From contig JAJXZK010000367.1 of the NCBI GenBank assembly GCA_021780095.1, forward strand, positions 1 through 13,857: DNA of 13,857 bases. Direction: 5' to 3'. Both the position numbers and the translations under genes were made by a program. The notes beneath the pieces were generated by a model. The model saw only the letters and a list, made by a program, of their open reading frames with translations. It was not told where the DNA came from and searched no databases. Origin of the DNA: Acidobacteriota bacterium. GTDB taxonomy: Bacteria; Acidobacteriota; Terriglobia; Terriglobales; Acidobacteriaceae. How positions within the stretch are numbered: the first letter of the stretch is position 1; the number at the start of each line of letters is the position of its first letter. Positions 7,032-13,857 of the stretch are shown piece by piece.

Positions 7032-7778
7032 TTAACTATGTCCGAACACCTGTTTCAGTAGACTGGTGGTTCGAGCTGCTGGATCGGAGCGGATCGCCTT
7101 CTCCTGCTGGCCGAGCGTGTAGAAAAGCCCATCGAGCGCCTTGGAGATGACATAGGAATTGATGTCGAGGCCCTGACTTTTCATAAATGGAATCGAGCTT
7201 GCGTGGGAAGTGAGTGCATCGTATTGCATGGTCACGCTATTGTCCTTCATCGCTTTTTCGACTGCGGGGCGGAAGGCCTTCGTAAGTTGGGCGCTGGTCT
7301 TCTGCTTGAAGTAGTCGGTAGCGGAGGTGTCTCCGCCATTCAGAATTTTGCGGGCATCTTCAAAACTCATGGATGTAATTGCATTCGCGAAAATCTGTTT
7401 GGCAGCGGGCGCAGCGCTTTCCGCCGCCTTGTTCATGCTCGCGGTGAAGGCGTCGAGCTTGGGTCCGTATCCCAGGGCCTTCAGACCGCTCTCCAGCATA
7501 CGCATATTGCCCGGCAGCCCGATTCGGATGGCCGGATTGTCGGAATACCCGCCGGGGCGTCCGGTGAGGCTGACCGCTTTGTCCGCGCCAATTTGCAGCG
7601 CCTGCTTGAGCCCGTCGGCAATTTTCGAGCTCGACAAGGAACCCGATTGCGCATGTTTTTGCGCGGCCCCTGCCAATTGTCCGGCAAGACCGCCAAACTG
7701 TGCGGACGCAGGAATCTCCATGCTGAACGCACAACCGAGAAGGATGGTGGTGCAAAAAGTTTTTTCGAAGTATGTCAT
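7032..7778 (-). CDS. Exported DUF4197 family protein
   Basis: Protein of unknown function belonging, by its pattern, to DUF4197, a family of secreted proteins in Gram-negative bacteria. The N-terminus is a signal peptide with likely signal peptidase I cleavage after ASA (24-26). An LLGC motif (13-16) makes a lipoprotein an alternative. The mature part begins QFGGLAGQL and contains the family's KIADGLKQALQIGADKAV and LPGNMRMLESGLKALG blocks. It ends in the typical FYTLGQQEKAIRSDP...LLKQVFG segment. Length (248 aa) is normal. There is no clear Shine-Dalgarno before ATG 7778. It lies 111 nt downstream of merP and 74 nt upstream of the mtnA start, all on the minus strand, but mtnA has its own promoter. 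No link to mercury is implied. Confidence 0.85.
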   Translation of the reverse strand: MTYFEKTFCTTILLGCAFSMEIPASAQFGGLAGQLAGAAQKHAQSGSLSSSKIADGLKQALQIGADKAVSLTGRPGGYSDNPAIRIGLPGNMRMLESGLKALGYGPKLDAFTASMNKAAESAAPAAKQIFANAITSMSFEDARKILNGGDTSATDYFKQKTSAQLTKAFRPAVEKAMKDNSVTMQYDALTSHASSIPFMKSQGLDINSYVISKALDGLFYTLGQQEKAIRSDPAARTTSLLKQVFGHS

Positions 7779-7889
7779 GGAGGTACCCGATCTGCGAAAG
7801 ATGGGTCAAGAAAGGCAGCCCATGAATCGCGTACACAGTCTACTCGCGGCCGACGGAAACTGTGCGCGGAAAAGTCCAATGCCATTTCT

Positions 7890-8159
7890 TCACGGTGAAG
7901 GAAAACCAATGGAAGCGGTCGATTTGATAATTGCGGTTGCAGTGGTTTTTGCGTCGTGAAACGCCACCATCAGTTCCTTCTTCCGGTACCGCACGGCGAT
8001 GCTGGTCACTCCGGGCTGTTTCAGCAACGTTTTCTTGATTGTGATTGGGCAGGCGGGACAGGTCATTCCAGGCACGTCAAGGGTGACGGACTTCGGCGAC
8101 GCCCACGCAGCTGCGGAGACCAGCCCGGTGCTGACTATGACAGCTAACATTCGATTCAC
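7890..8159 (-). CDS. merP: Periplasmic mercury-binding protein MerP
   Basis: Small periplasmic heavy-metal-associated (HMA) protein that binds Hg(II) and passes it to the membrane transporter MerT. The 89-residue product has a signal peptide cleaved after AWA (18-20). A single HMA domain carries the metal motif GMTCPACPITIKKTL (31-45), with cysteines 34 and 37, which is nearly the MerP signature. The start is GTG 8159: AGGAG (8171-8167) lies 7 nt before it, whereas the ATG at 8150 is 16 nt away. The site overlaps the ancestral merT stop, so the two genes were tightly coupled. The protein looks intact although merT is not. It could also serve another thiophilic metal. There is no merR or merA in the window. 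Confidence 0.88.
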   Translation of the reverse strand: MNRMLAVIVSTGLVSAAAWASPKSVTLDVPGMTCPACPITIKKTLLKQPGVTSIAVRYRKKELMVAFHDAKTTATAIIKSTASIGFPSP

Positions 8160-8169
8160 GACAAGTCTC

Positions 8170-8548
8170 CTAGTAGAAGAAGCGGCAAAATAGGGAAACG
8201 CGAATGCCATGGCGACCAGCAAACACGCAAGGACAAAAATTATCTTTCTGAAGATTTTTAATTCTGGTACTGGCGCAGGCCGCTCCCGGCGCACTGACCG
8301 TTTGGCGAGATGGTGAGCGGAGGAGAAATTTGGTTGGCTGCTTTGCCAAAGATGCGGCGCGCCGCCAAGGCCAGACAGAGCAGCGCGATTCCGAGAAACC
8401 ATGGCCGGTACGATTCCAAGAGGGTCAGATTTCCGATCCACGCGCCGCTGAAGCCGAGCGCGACAAACAGCAACGGACCCAGCCAGAAACTGGCCGCGAT
8501 GCCCCCGGCAGCCAAGGTCCGAGATTCGACCTTGGTGCTCATGCTCAC
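8170..8548 (-). pseudogene. merT: merT, mercury transporter, frameshifted and lacking its Cys pair
   Basis: MerT is the inner-membrane protein that brings Hg(II) from MerP into the cytosol, using a cysteine pair in TM1 and a second pair in the cytosolic loop. The start GTG (8548) overlaps the upstream gene's stop in a GTGA junction. The first frame gives a clear MerT N-terminus (LGPLLFVALGFSGAWIGNLT, ESYRPWFLG), but where MerT has CC before LGPL this protein has FW. The frame ends early at 8258. The third helix (KIFRKIIFVLACLLVAMAFAFP) is in another frame, so a break lies near 8273-8290. A third frame supplies the expected C-terminal FFY and stop (TAG at 8172-8170). Hence there are two single-base losses plus a missing cysteine pair. 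Without repair the product would be 96 aa with two helices. Sequencing error is the alternative. Confidence 0.8.
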
Positions 8549-8886
8549 GGCTTGGTCCCGCCCTGTTCTGAGGCTGGAGCCGATTCCAGCAATGCTTCGC
8601 GGATCAGTTCGAGCGAGGGAAGTCCCGTCCGGCGCGCAGCTTCGGCATAGCTCCGGCAGCCAAACCCGAAAGACTGCGTCGCTCGCGCTTCTTTCTCGAC
8701 ATCGAGTCCGTTCACACGCACCGATGGTGAGCCGAGAAAGCAGACACGCTGCGCCATGGCTGCGTCGCGGACCTCCATCTCCTCAATATCGGCCGACAGT
8801 CCCGCTTCGCCCAGCGCTTGTTGTACCCGCGCAACGGCAGGTTTGTGATTGGGACATCCGGCGATGTACAGCACTTCGACTTTCAT
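8545..8886 (-). CDS. Thioredoxin-fold protein with GCPN motif, in mer cluster
   Basis: A 113-residue protein with a thioredoxin-like pattern: strand (KVEVLYIAG), a single cysteine C11 in GCPNHKPAV at the active-site position, a central strand, then FLGSPSVRVNG (50-60), where the proline matches the cis-Pro loop. C49 and C77 are further cysteines. It lacks a CXXC, so it is not a normal thioredoxin; a metal- or thiol-handling role is plausible. I know such GCPN proteins as uncharacterised conserved proteins and will not assign a reaction. ATG 8886 has GAGGTG 5 nt upstream. The stop overlaps the merT start by 4 nt (GTGA), so this is the first gene of the merT-merP operon and presumably served the same metal. 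Confidence 0.8.
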   Translation of the reverse strand: MKVEVLYIAGCPNHKPAVARVQQALGEAGLSADIEEMEVRDAAMAQRVCFLGSPSVRVNGLDVEKEARATQSFGFGCRSYAEAARRTGLPSLELIREALLESAPASEQGGTKP

Positions 8887-8946
8887 CTCGACACCTCATT
8901 CGCTCCTCGGTGCTGCATAGAACGTAAAATCGGACATCCGCCGTGC

Positions 8947-9213
8947 TCAACCGAAATCCAATTCCAATTCGTCGACGTAGCACCAGCCCCAGTTTTCTCC
9001 GGGCTCGAAGGAGCGCATGATGGGGTGTTTCGTCTTATGAAAATGCTTGGTCGCGTGTTTGTTCTTGGATGAATCGCAGCAGCCGACGTGACCGCACTCT
9101 AAACAGAGGCGAAGGTGAACCCAATCGTCGCCCATTTTCAGGCATTCTTCACAGCCTTCTGGAGTGCGTGGCGCGACATTGCGGATTTGGTCGAGGTGGA
9201 TGCATTGTTCCAT
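8947..9213 (-). CDS. UBP-type zinc-finger protein
   Basis: An 88-residue stand-alone zf-UBP domain protein. Likely zinc ligands, in order, are C4 and H6 (CIH), C21 and C24 (CEEC), C37 and C40 (CLEC), C45, and histidines around 53, 57 and 63 (HATKHFHKTKH). In eukaryotes this fold binds the C-terminal glycines of ubiquitin. In bacteria it occurs alone and its partner is unknown. The start is ATG 9213: GGAGG (9225-9221) lies 7 nt upstream. The longer frame to 9351 would overlap pyrE and is not conserved-looking. It lies between pyrE (106 nt upstream) and the GCPN/mer cluster (60 nt downstream), on the same strand. Cytosolic, with no signal peptide. Confidence 0.92.
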   Translation of the reverse strand: MEQCIHLDQIRNVAPRTPEGCEECLKMGDDWVHLRLCLECGHVGCCDSSKNKHATKHFHKTKHPIMRSFEPGENWGWCYVDELELDFG

Positions 9214-9274
9214 GACGTTTCCTCCAGAGATAGCAACATCGGAATCACTGTAATGCGGAGAGAAGCGGCTCCCT

Positions 9275-9294
9275 CGACTAGTCGCCGCGGCGAC
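9275..9294. repeat. Two overlapping perfect palindromes between pyrE and the zinc-finger gene
   Basis: CGACTAGTCG (9275-9284) overlaps GTCGCCGCGGCGAC (9281-9294). The shared GTCG arm gives three alternating half-sites. There is no T-tract, so a terminator for pyrE is unlikely; a regulator site is possible. Confidence 0.35.
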
Positions 9295-9319
9295 CCTTGC
9301 TCGGGCCTGCTCAGCCGTA

Positions 9320-9922
9320 TCACTTAGATGCCACATGCACGGCGCGAACATCGTTGGCGGTGAATAAGGAGAGAAACGGCGCTCCCTGTGCCGCGGCTTC
9401 GACGGCGGCGCGGCCCTTCATCTCCTGCCGGTCGACCAGGCAAAGCACGCCGACCACTTGAAATTTGGCGTCGCGGGCGGCCTCGATGGCCTGGATGGTC
9501 GAGGCGCCGGTCGTGCAGACGTCATCGACGATGACCACGCGCGCGCCTTGCTCGTTGAAGCCTTCAATGCGGCGGCCAGTGCCGTGGGTCTTTTCCGATT
9601 TGCGGACTAGAAAGCCATGGATGAACGGTGCATCGGGATGCTGCAGATGGTCCCATGCGCTGGCGGAGGCGATGTTGGAGACGAGCGGGTCCGCCCCCAT
9701 GGTGAGGCCGCCGACGGCTTGCGGATGCAGTTTGTGTTGCCGGATGAGATCGTAAAGCGCGAGGCCGGCGAGACGGCCGCCTTCGGCATGAAGCGTGGTG
9801 GTGCGGCAGTCGATGTAGTAGTCGCTGTGCGCGCCGGAGGAAAGGGTGAAATCTCCCAGGCGAAAAGAAAGGGTGGCGATGAGGTGGAGCAGCTGGGTGC
9901 GCGGATCGGAGGTATTCGGCAT
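9320..9922 (-). CDS. pyrE: Orotate phosphoribosyltransferase
   Basis: Cytosolic enzyme of de novo pyrimidine synthesis that joins orotate and PRPP to give orotidine-5'-phosphate. The 200-residue product has the type I phosphoribosyltransferase fold. The PRPP-binding motif VVIVDDVCTTGAS (129-141) is clear, and the flexible catalytic loop is RKSEKTHGTG (107-116). GDFTLSSGAHSDYYID (23-38) is the family's orotate-side block, and VDRQE is in place near the end. Length is slightly short but complete. ATG 9922 has only a weak GGAAAG upstream. It follows the MFS gene by 44 nt on the same strand, so co-transcription is possible although no functional link is evident. No other pyr gene is in the window. 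Confidence 0.95.
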   Translation of the reverse strand: MPNTSDPRTQLLHLIATLSFRLGDFTLSSGAHSDYYIDCRTTTLHAEGGRLAGLALYDLIRQHKLHPQAVGGLTMGADPLVSNIASASAWDHLQHPDAPFIHGFLVRKSEKTHGTGRRIEGFNEQGARVVIVDDVCTTGASTIQAIEAARDAKFQVVGVLCLVDRQEMKGRAAVEAAAQGAPFLSLFTANDVRAVHVASK

Positions 9923-9966
9923 AGGTCTTTCCAGATTGTAAGCAATCGAGACGAATTCTGGCGGCT

Positions 9967-11295
9967 CTAGTCGATGCCCATTTTGCGCTGCATCTGTTCC
10001 AGGCTGAGGCCCTTGGTTTCCGGATAGATAAAGAGCACGACGAAGAATTGCAGCACCATCATGGCAGCGAAAAAGTAAAACGGCAGCGAGGCGTGACTGA
10101 CCGCGAGCACGGGGAAGATGCCAGAAATGATGGCATTCGAAATCCAGTTGGCGGAGGTGCCCAGGCTTTGTCCTTTGGCGCGGACGCGGGTGGGGAAGAC
10201 TTCCGCCAGATAGACCCAGATGACGGCGCCCTGCGAAATAGCAAACGCGACGATGTAGAGAATCAGCAGCGGCAGCAGATAGCTATTGTGTCCGGGGACC
10301 TGAAAAATGACGGCGACCAGCAGCAGGCAGATGGCCATGCCGACCGAGCCGAGGAGCAGCAGGGTTTTGCGGCCCAGCTTGTCGATCACGGAAATGGCGG
10401 CGACGGTTGCGAACAGGTTTGCCAGCCCGACATAGACGGCCTGCTTGCCGGCGGAGAGGGTGTTGAACCCGGCGGCGGCGAAGATATCGTTCATGTAATA
10501 GATGATGGCGTTGATTCCGGTCAGCTGGTTGAAGATCGCAATGCTGATGGCGAGAAAAATCGGCAGCCGGTATTTGCTGCCAAGCAGGGGTTCACTTTTC
10601 GCCTGACGCTCCAGATGGACAGAGTCGATGATGTCCTGCAACTCCGTTTCGAGGTCGGGCGTGTTGGCGTTCAAGAGAGCTTCGCGTGCTTCTTCAATGC
10701 GCGCTTGCATGACCAGCCAGCGCGGGCTGCGGCCGATGGTGAGCAGCATGACCAGAAATAGCGCTGCGGGAACGCCGGCGACTCCCAGCTGCCAGCGCCA
10801 TTGCTGCATGCCGAGATGGAATGTTTCGATGTAAAAATTCGACATGTAGGCGAGCAGAACGCCGAGGACGATGTTGATCTGAAATGTTCCAACCAGGCGG
10901 CCACGCCATTTTGCGGGAGCAATTTCCGCGATGTACATGGGGCCGAGCACGGAACTGCCCCCGATGCCGAGGCCGCCAATGACGCGAAAGAAAAGCAGGG
11001 CATACCAGTTCCACGCAAGCGCGCAGCCTATGGCGGAAATGACGTAGGCCACGGCAAGGATGCGCAAGGTATCCCGACGGCCGATGCGCTGGCCGGGAAT
11101 GCCGGCGAGCATGGCGCCGATGACAGTGCCGATCAAGGCGCTGGAGACGGTGAAGCCGAGCTGACCGCTGCTGAGCGCGTAGACCTGCGTCAGCATGTGG
11201 GTGGTACCGGCGATGACGGCGGTATCAAAACCGAAGAGCAGGCCGCCCAGGGCGCCGACTAAAGTTCCGCGGACAAGATAAGAGTTCAGGGTCAT
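9967..11295 (-). CDS. Sugar-porter family MFS transporter
   Basis: Inner-membrane symporter of the XylE/GLUT-like sugar porter family, most likely importing a monosaccharide with protons. The 442 residues give twelve predicted helices. Family motifs are GGLLFGFDTAVIAG (17-30), the loop motif GQRIGRRD (68-75), GPMYIAEIAPAKWRGR (118-133), GRSPRWL (188-194), the substrate-site QLTGINAIIYY (257-267), DKLGRK (305-310), VYLAEVFPTRVRAKGQ (361-376) and PETKG (425-429). The start at ATG 11295 fits family N-termini. An in-frame GTG at 11379 would add 28 polar residues, and a weak promoter-like pair (GTGACT 11379-11374, TATGGT 11355-11350) overlaps it. Neither start has a Shine-Dalgarno. The sugar cannot be named from sequence, and no sugar kinase or isomerase adjoins it. 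Confidence 0.93.
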   Translation of the reverse strand: MTLNSYLVRGTLVGALGGLLFGFDTAVIAGTTHMLTQVYALSSGQLGFTVSSALIGTVIGAMLAGIPGQRIGRRDTLRILAVAYVISAIGCALAWNWYALLFFRVIGGLGIGGSSVLGPMYIAEIAPAKWRGRLVGTFQINIVLGVLLAYMSNFYIETFHLGMQQWRWQLGVAGVPAALFLVMLLTIGRSPRWLVMQARIEEAREALLNANTPDLETELQDIIDSVHLERQAKSEPLLGSKYRLPIFLAISIAIFNQLTGINAIIYYMNDIFAAAGFNTLSAGKQAVYVGLANLFATVAAISVIDKLGRKTLLLLGSVGMAICLLLVAVIFQVPGHNSYLLPLLILYIVAFAISQGAVIWVYLAEVFPTRVRAKGQSLGTSANWISNAIISGIFPVLAVSHASLPFYFFAAMMVLQFFVVLFIYPETKGLSLEQMQRKMGID

Positions 11296-11416
11296 CGATG
11301 GCGCGGCTCGAGAGTGCTGCCGACTAAGTGGATTCTTTTCGCTTCCGAAACCATACACGATGCGGTGGCGCGAAGTCACGCGGGGCTTGTGGCGGGATTT
11401 GAGGCTTTCTGGCGTT

Positions 11417-13048
11417 TCAGTTCGTCGCGGAGGATGCGGATGATTGTTTTGGATGGGGCAGGCTGGGATCGGTCTTGTAGAGTTCTTTGAGGAACTGCTG
11501 ATACTCGGCGCGTCCGCGCTTCAGCTTACTGTAGTCCACGTTCTGGTAGTACTGCCTGATGTAGTTGAACGCATACGCCGCGAACCAGGGAAAGTCCTTG
11601 TCTGGGTCCTTTGAGTCAATGACTGGATTGTTCACCGGCTTGCCCTGCGCCACAGCCCAGGCAAACGGCGCTTCGCGGATGTCATATCCAGCCAAGTACA
11701 TTTGTCGAATACTCATACGCAGAGATCGCTGGTCTTGGAGATAAGCATCCAGTGGCGACCCAATATCCGAATACTTCTCGAAATACTTTGTCACATAGGC
11801 TTGCTTCTGCACGATGGACGTTATCGCCTCGGTTAAAAGGAAAGCAAGTTGGGCTTTGCTGTCAAGCTTTGATAAAAGCACATCGGGTACGAGTACGATT
11901 CCATCGGGCATCTCAACGACGTTTTCGACAATGGTTCCGTTTGCAGGGATTGAGAGCGGGCTGCTGGGGGTGAAAAAACCAGAATAAGTGAGTGCCGGAC
12001 GGCCCCCGTCAATCGCCACTAGCTGATTGTTTCTTTTGTTTTCAAATGGGCGTACCACATAAAAACGAAAGTTGATCTTTGCTGGATCGGACGAGGCTAA
12101 AGCTATTTGGTAGGCCGGAATGAGGGCGTGTCCTATTTCGCGCAAATAATTTTGAATTTCGACATCTGGGAGAATCTCAATTGTGTCTCCACCTTTGTAC
12201 CGGATCACGCCAGGAGCGCGCACTTTATAATCGGGTTCACTTATCTGTGGTGTCGTCGCACGTAAATACTTCCTCTCAAGTGCGGTCACGGTGTTGGGGA
12301 AAATATTAAGAGTGTTGGCGACCAGACATCCATTGGTCTCTCTAACTCCCCTATAAGACACATAGTTGTTTGGCACAAGCCGATCAGTCGATGGAACGAT
12401 TGTTGATGCGCGTTTGTTGGGTACGGAAAAAGGGCTGATTTCTCCGTCCATAATCGTTCCCCCGACAAAGATGGCATTTCCAGCTCCAGATGGGAAGAAG
12501 CGCACGACACTCGCACTCGTTGTCTCAAGCGGAAATCCATTCACCCAGAAGTGGACAACGGTCCCCTTACTTATTTGCGACACCACAGCGTGCTCTTCGA
12601 TAAAACCACCCCCGCGAATGCTCCCCCTCCAAGGCCCACCACTGTTGCCATCATTTAATCGCCAGTCCAAGCTCCTTCGTCTTCGCTGACCATAGAGGGG
12701 CTTTATGACGCCTGCGGCCTTTTGTAAAGGCCCGACAACAAGATAGGTAGCCCAAAGACTCCCATCTTCATGTCGTTCTCCCCTCGTTCTCACATACGAA
12801 CCGATGCTCATACGGAGGGCAGTACATGGTATGCGGTATGGAGTTAACTTTCCGTTTGTTTCAATGTGCTTCGAGCACACCGTTTCTCCATTCAGCCGAA
12901 CGATGATCGTTCCGACCCGCAAATCTTCTTCAGTAAGTCGCTGCGTGACGAAGCCGTCTACGGTGGTGGTGGGAAATGCTGGGGTCGTAAAGAACAACAA
13001 GGCGAGGGAAAAGAATACCTTTTTCCGGCGTGAGATATGAATTCGCAT
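11417..13048 (-). CDS. Exported protein with DUF5666-like region and inactive M48-like domain
   Basis: The 543-residue product starts with a signal peptide (basic SRRKK, hydrophobic core to about 22, cleavage near 25-28). Residues 29-108 resemble the small beta-barrel DUF5666-type module. Residues 295-540 follow the plan of M48 metallopeptidases: EIQNYLREIGHALIPAY, PDGIVLVP, the helix LAFLLTEAIT, and AGYDIREAP. The zinc motif HEXXH is replaced by TEAIT (406-410), and the glutamate expected about 13 residues before GYD is an arginine. It should therefore not be an active zinc protease. ATG 13048 was preferred over ATG 13081 because it begins at the signal peptide. The DNA is poorer in GC than its neighbours (about 45-50% in sampled lines against about 60%). 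It stands alone. Function unknown; the domain readings are by eye. Confidence 0.75.
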   Translation of the reverse strand: MRIHISRRKKVFFSLALLFFTTPAFPTTTVDGFVTQRLTEEDLRVGTIIVRLNGETVCSKHIETNGKLTPYRIPCTALRMSIGSYVRTRGERHEDGSLWATYLVVGPLQKAAGVIKPLYGQRRRRSLDWRLNDGNSGGPWRGSIRGGGFIEEHAVVSQISKGTVVHFWVNGFPLETTSASVVRFFPSGAGNAIFVGGTIMDGEISPFSVPNKRASTIVPSTDRLVPNNYVSYRGVRETNGCLVANTLNIFPNTVTALERKYLRATTPQISEPDYKVRAPGVIRYKGGDTIEILPDVEIQNYLREIGHALIPAYQIALASSDPAKINFRFYVVRPFENKRNNQLVAIDGGRPALTYSGFFTPSSPLSIPANGTIVENVVEMPDGIVLVPDVLLSKLDSKAQLAFLLTEAITSIVQKQAYVTKYFEKYSDIGSPLDAYLQDQRSLRMSIRQMYLAGYDIREAPFAWAVAQGKPVNNPVIDSKDPDKDFPWFAAYAFNYIRQYYQNVDYSKLKRGRAEYQQFLKELYKTDPSLPHPKQSSASSATN

Positions 13049-13134
13049 TTGCGTGCCTGTAAGTTTAGACGGCCAGCGCATGTTAGAAGTACCATCCTAA
13101 CGACTTGAAATCCACTAGGAATTGTACCGGTGCC

Positions 13135-13857
13135 CTACGGGGCGGCGGGATTTGGAGGCGCGGCGTCTTTCGGTGCGTCGAACAGAAAATCTTTGCTGCG
13201 CAGGTCGCGGATGGTGTCGCGAAGTTTAGCGGCTTTCTCAAATTCAAATCGCTGCGCCGCTTCGCGCATGGAAGTTTCCAGCTTGGCGATGTAGGCGTCC
13301 AGGTCTTCTTCTGCGTGAAAGCTCTCCGGCATGGCTTCGACTTCTTCTGTCACGTCGGAATATTCCGCCTTCAAAATTCCGGCGAGCGTCATATCGACTG
13401 GGCGAAGGATGGAGGTGGGGGTGATACCGTGCTCCTGGTTGTAGGCGGTCTGGATGGCGCGACGACGATCGGTTTCTCCGATGGCCTGCTTCATGGAGTC
13501 GGTCATTTTATCGGCATAGAGAATGGCGCGTCCATGAATGTGACGCGCGGCGCGGCCGATGGTTTGGATGAGCGAGCCGGAGGAGCGCAGGAAGCCTTCT
13601 TTGTCGGCGTCGAGGATGGCGACGAGCGAAACCTCGGGCAGATCGAGGCCTTCGCGCAGCAGGTTGATGCCGATTAGCACGTCGTACTCACCTTTGCGCA
13701 GGTCGCGGAGCAGGCGCACGCGCTCCAGGGTTTCAATTTCAGAGTGCATGTAGCGGCAGCGCACGCCGACTTCTGTGTAGTAGCTGGCCAGATCCTCCGC
13801 CATGCGTTTGGTCAACGTGGTGACCAGGACGCGCTCGCCTTTTTTTGTGCGCTCGCG
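13135..13857 (-). CDS. uvrB: UvrABC system protein B, C-terminal part (cut by window edge)
   Basis: DNA-repair helicase-like subunit that verifies damage and recruits UvrC in nucleotide excision repair. The last 240 residues are in the window, and the frame is open to the right edge. Visible blocks are [17 protein letters not shown], helicase motif V region [29 protein letters not shown] and motif [11 protein letters not shown], followed by [12 protein letters not shown]. The protein ends with the UVR domain ([23 protein letters not shown]), which contacts UvrC, and a short proline-rich tail. The ATP-binding Walker A motif and beta-hairpin lie outside the window. The stop (13135) is 87 nt from the start of the next gene on the same strand. 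No clear terminator is seen. Confidence 0.97.
   Translation of the reverse strand, partial: RERTKKGERVLVTTLTKRMAEDLASYYTEVGVRCRYMHSEIETLERVRLLRDLRKGEYDVLIGINLLREGLDLPEVSLVAILDADKEGFLRSSGSLIQTIGRAARHIHGRAILYADKMTDSMKQAIGETDRRRAIQTAYNQEHGITPTSILRPVDMTLAGILKAEYSDVTEEVEAMPESFHAEEDLDAYIAKLETSMREAAQRFEFEKAAKLRDTIRDLRSKDFLFDAPKDAAPPNPAAP

Noticed and set aside
7834..7864. CACAGT and ACTGTG inverted repeat after merP
   Set aside because: Its 19-nt loop and lack of a T-tract make it a poor terminator, and chance is sufficient for a 6-bp stem.
7890..8441. A single long frame suggesting a natural MerT-MerP fusion
   Set aside because: merP has its own signal peptide and a strong ribosome-binding site. 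The merT stop is recognisable in another frame, so the open frame is better explained by frameshift than by a designed fusion.
10048..10761. A 237-codon open frame on the plus strand
   Set aside because: It is antisense to the sugar transporter, rich in G, D, Q and R, with no recognisable domain.

Overview
The window looks like a chromosomal segment of a moderately GC-rich bacterium, most likely an acidobacterium (Acidobacteriota). This is an inference from gene content, such as MscL with a C-terminal zinc ribbon, an exported DUF5666/M48-like protein and a GCPN-type thioredoxin-fold protein, together with mixed ATG/GTG starts. No rRNA or other phylogenetic marker is present. Most genes are housekeeping or metabolic. 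I see no integrase, transposase, CRISPR array or tRNA.

Layout, left to right. 1-332: two tandem intrinsic terminators, closing an unseen upstream unit, and the leader of a thioredoxin gene. 333-665 (+): thioredoxin. 683-715: a long bidirectional terminator shared with the convergent lon gene. 744-3167 (-): Lon protease. 3441-3842 (-): mscL with a zinc-ribbon tail and a start site that can fold into a hairpin. 3987-5852 (+): the two subunits of a 3-oxoacid CoA-transferase (scoA, scoB). They are preceded by short leader ORFs and separated by a small membrane-protein gene on the opposite strand. 5887-6957 (-): mtnA of methionine salvage, with a strong, apparently leaderless promoter whose spacer is a palindrome. 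7032-7778 (-): exported DUF4197 protein. 7890-8886 (-): a small mercury-type cluster of thioredoxin-fold protein, merT and merP. merT has lost its first cysteine pair and carries two reading-frame breaks. 8947-9213 (-): UBP-type zinc-finger protein. 9320-9922 (-): pyrE. 9967-11295 (-): sugar-porter MFS transporter. 11417-13048 (-): exported DUF5666-like/M48-like protein without zinc ligands, in DNA of lower GC. 13135-13857 (-): C-terminal part of uvrB, cut by the window edge.

How genes work together. ScoA and ScoB form one enzyme for activating or using acetoacetate. The GCPN protein, MerT and MerP were presumably one metal-handling operon (GTGA start/stop overlap, then merT stop next to the merP ribosome-binding site), but its membrane step now appears broken. 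The transporter and pyrE lie in the same direction 44 nt apart. The remaining genes look independent.

The points most worth a second look are the decayed merT between intact partners, the pseudo-peptidase at 11417-13048, the leaderless mtnA promoter with its built-in palindrome, the leader ORFs ahead of scoA, and the scoA/scoB pair split by an antisense membrane-protein gene.
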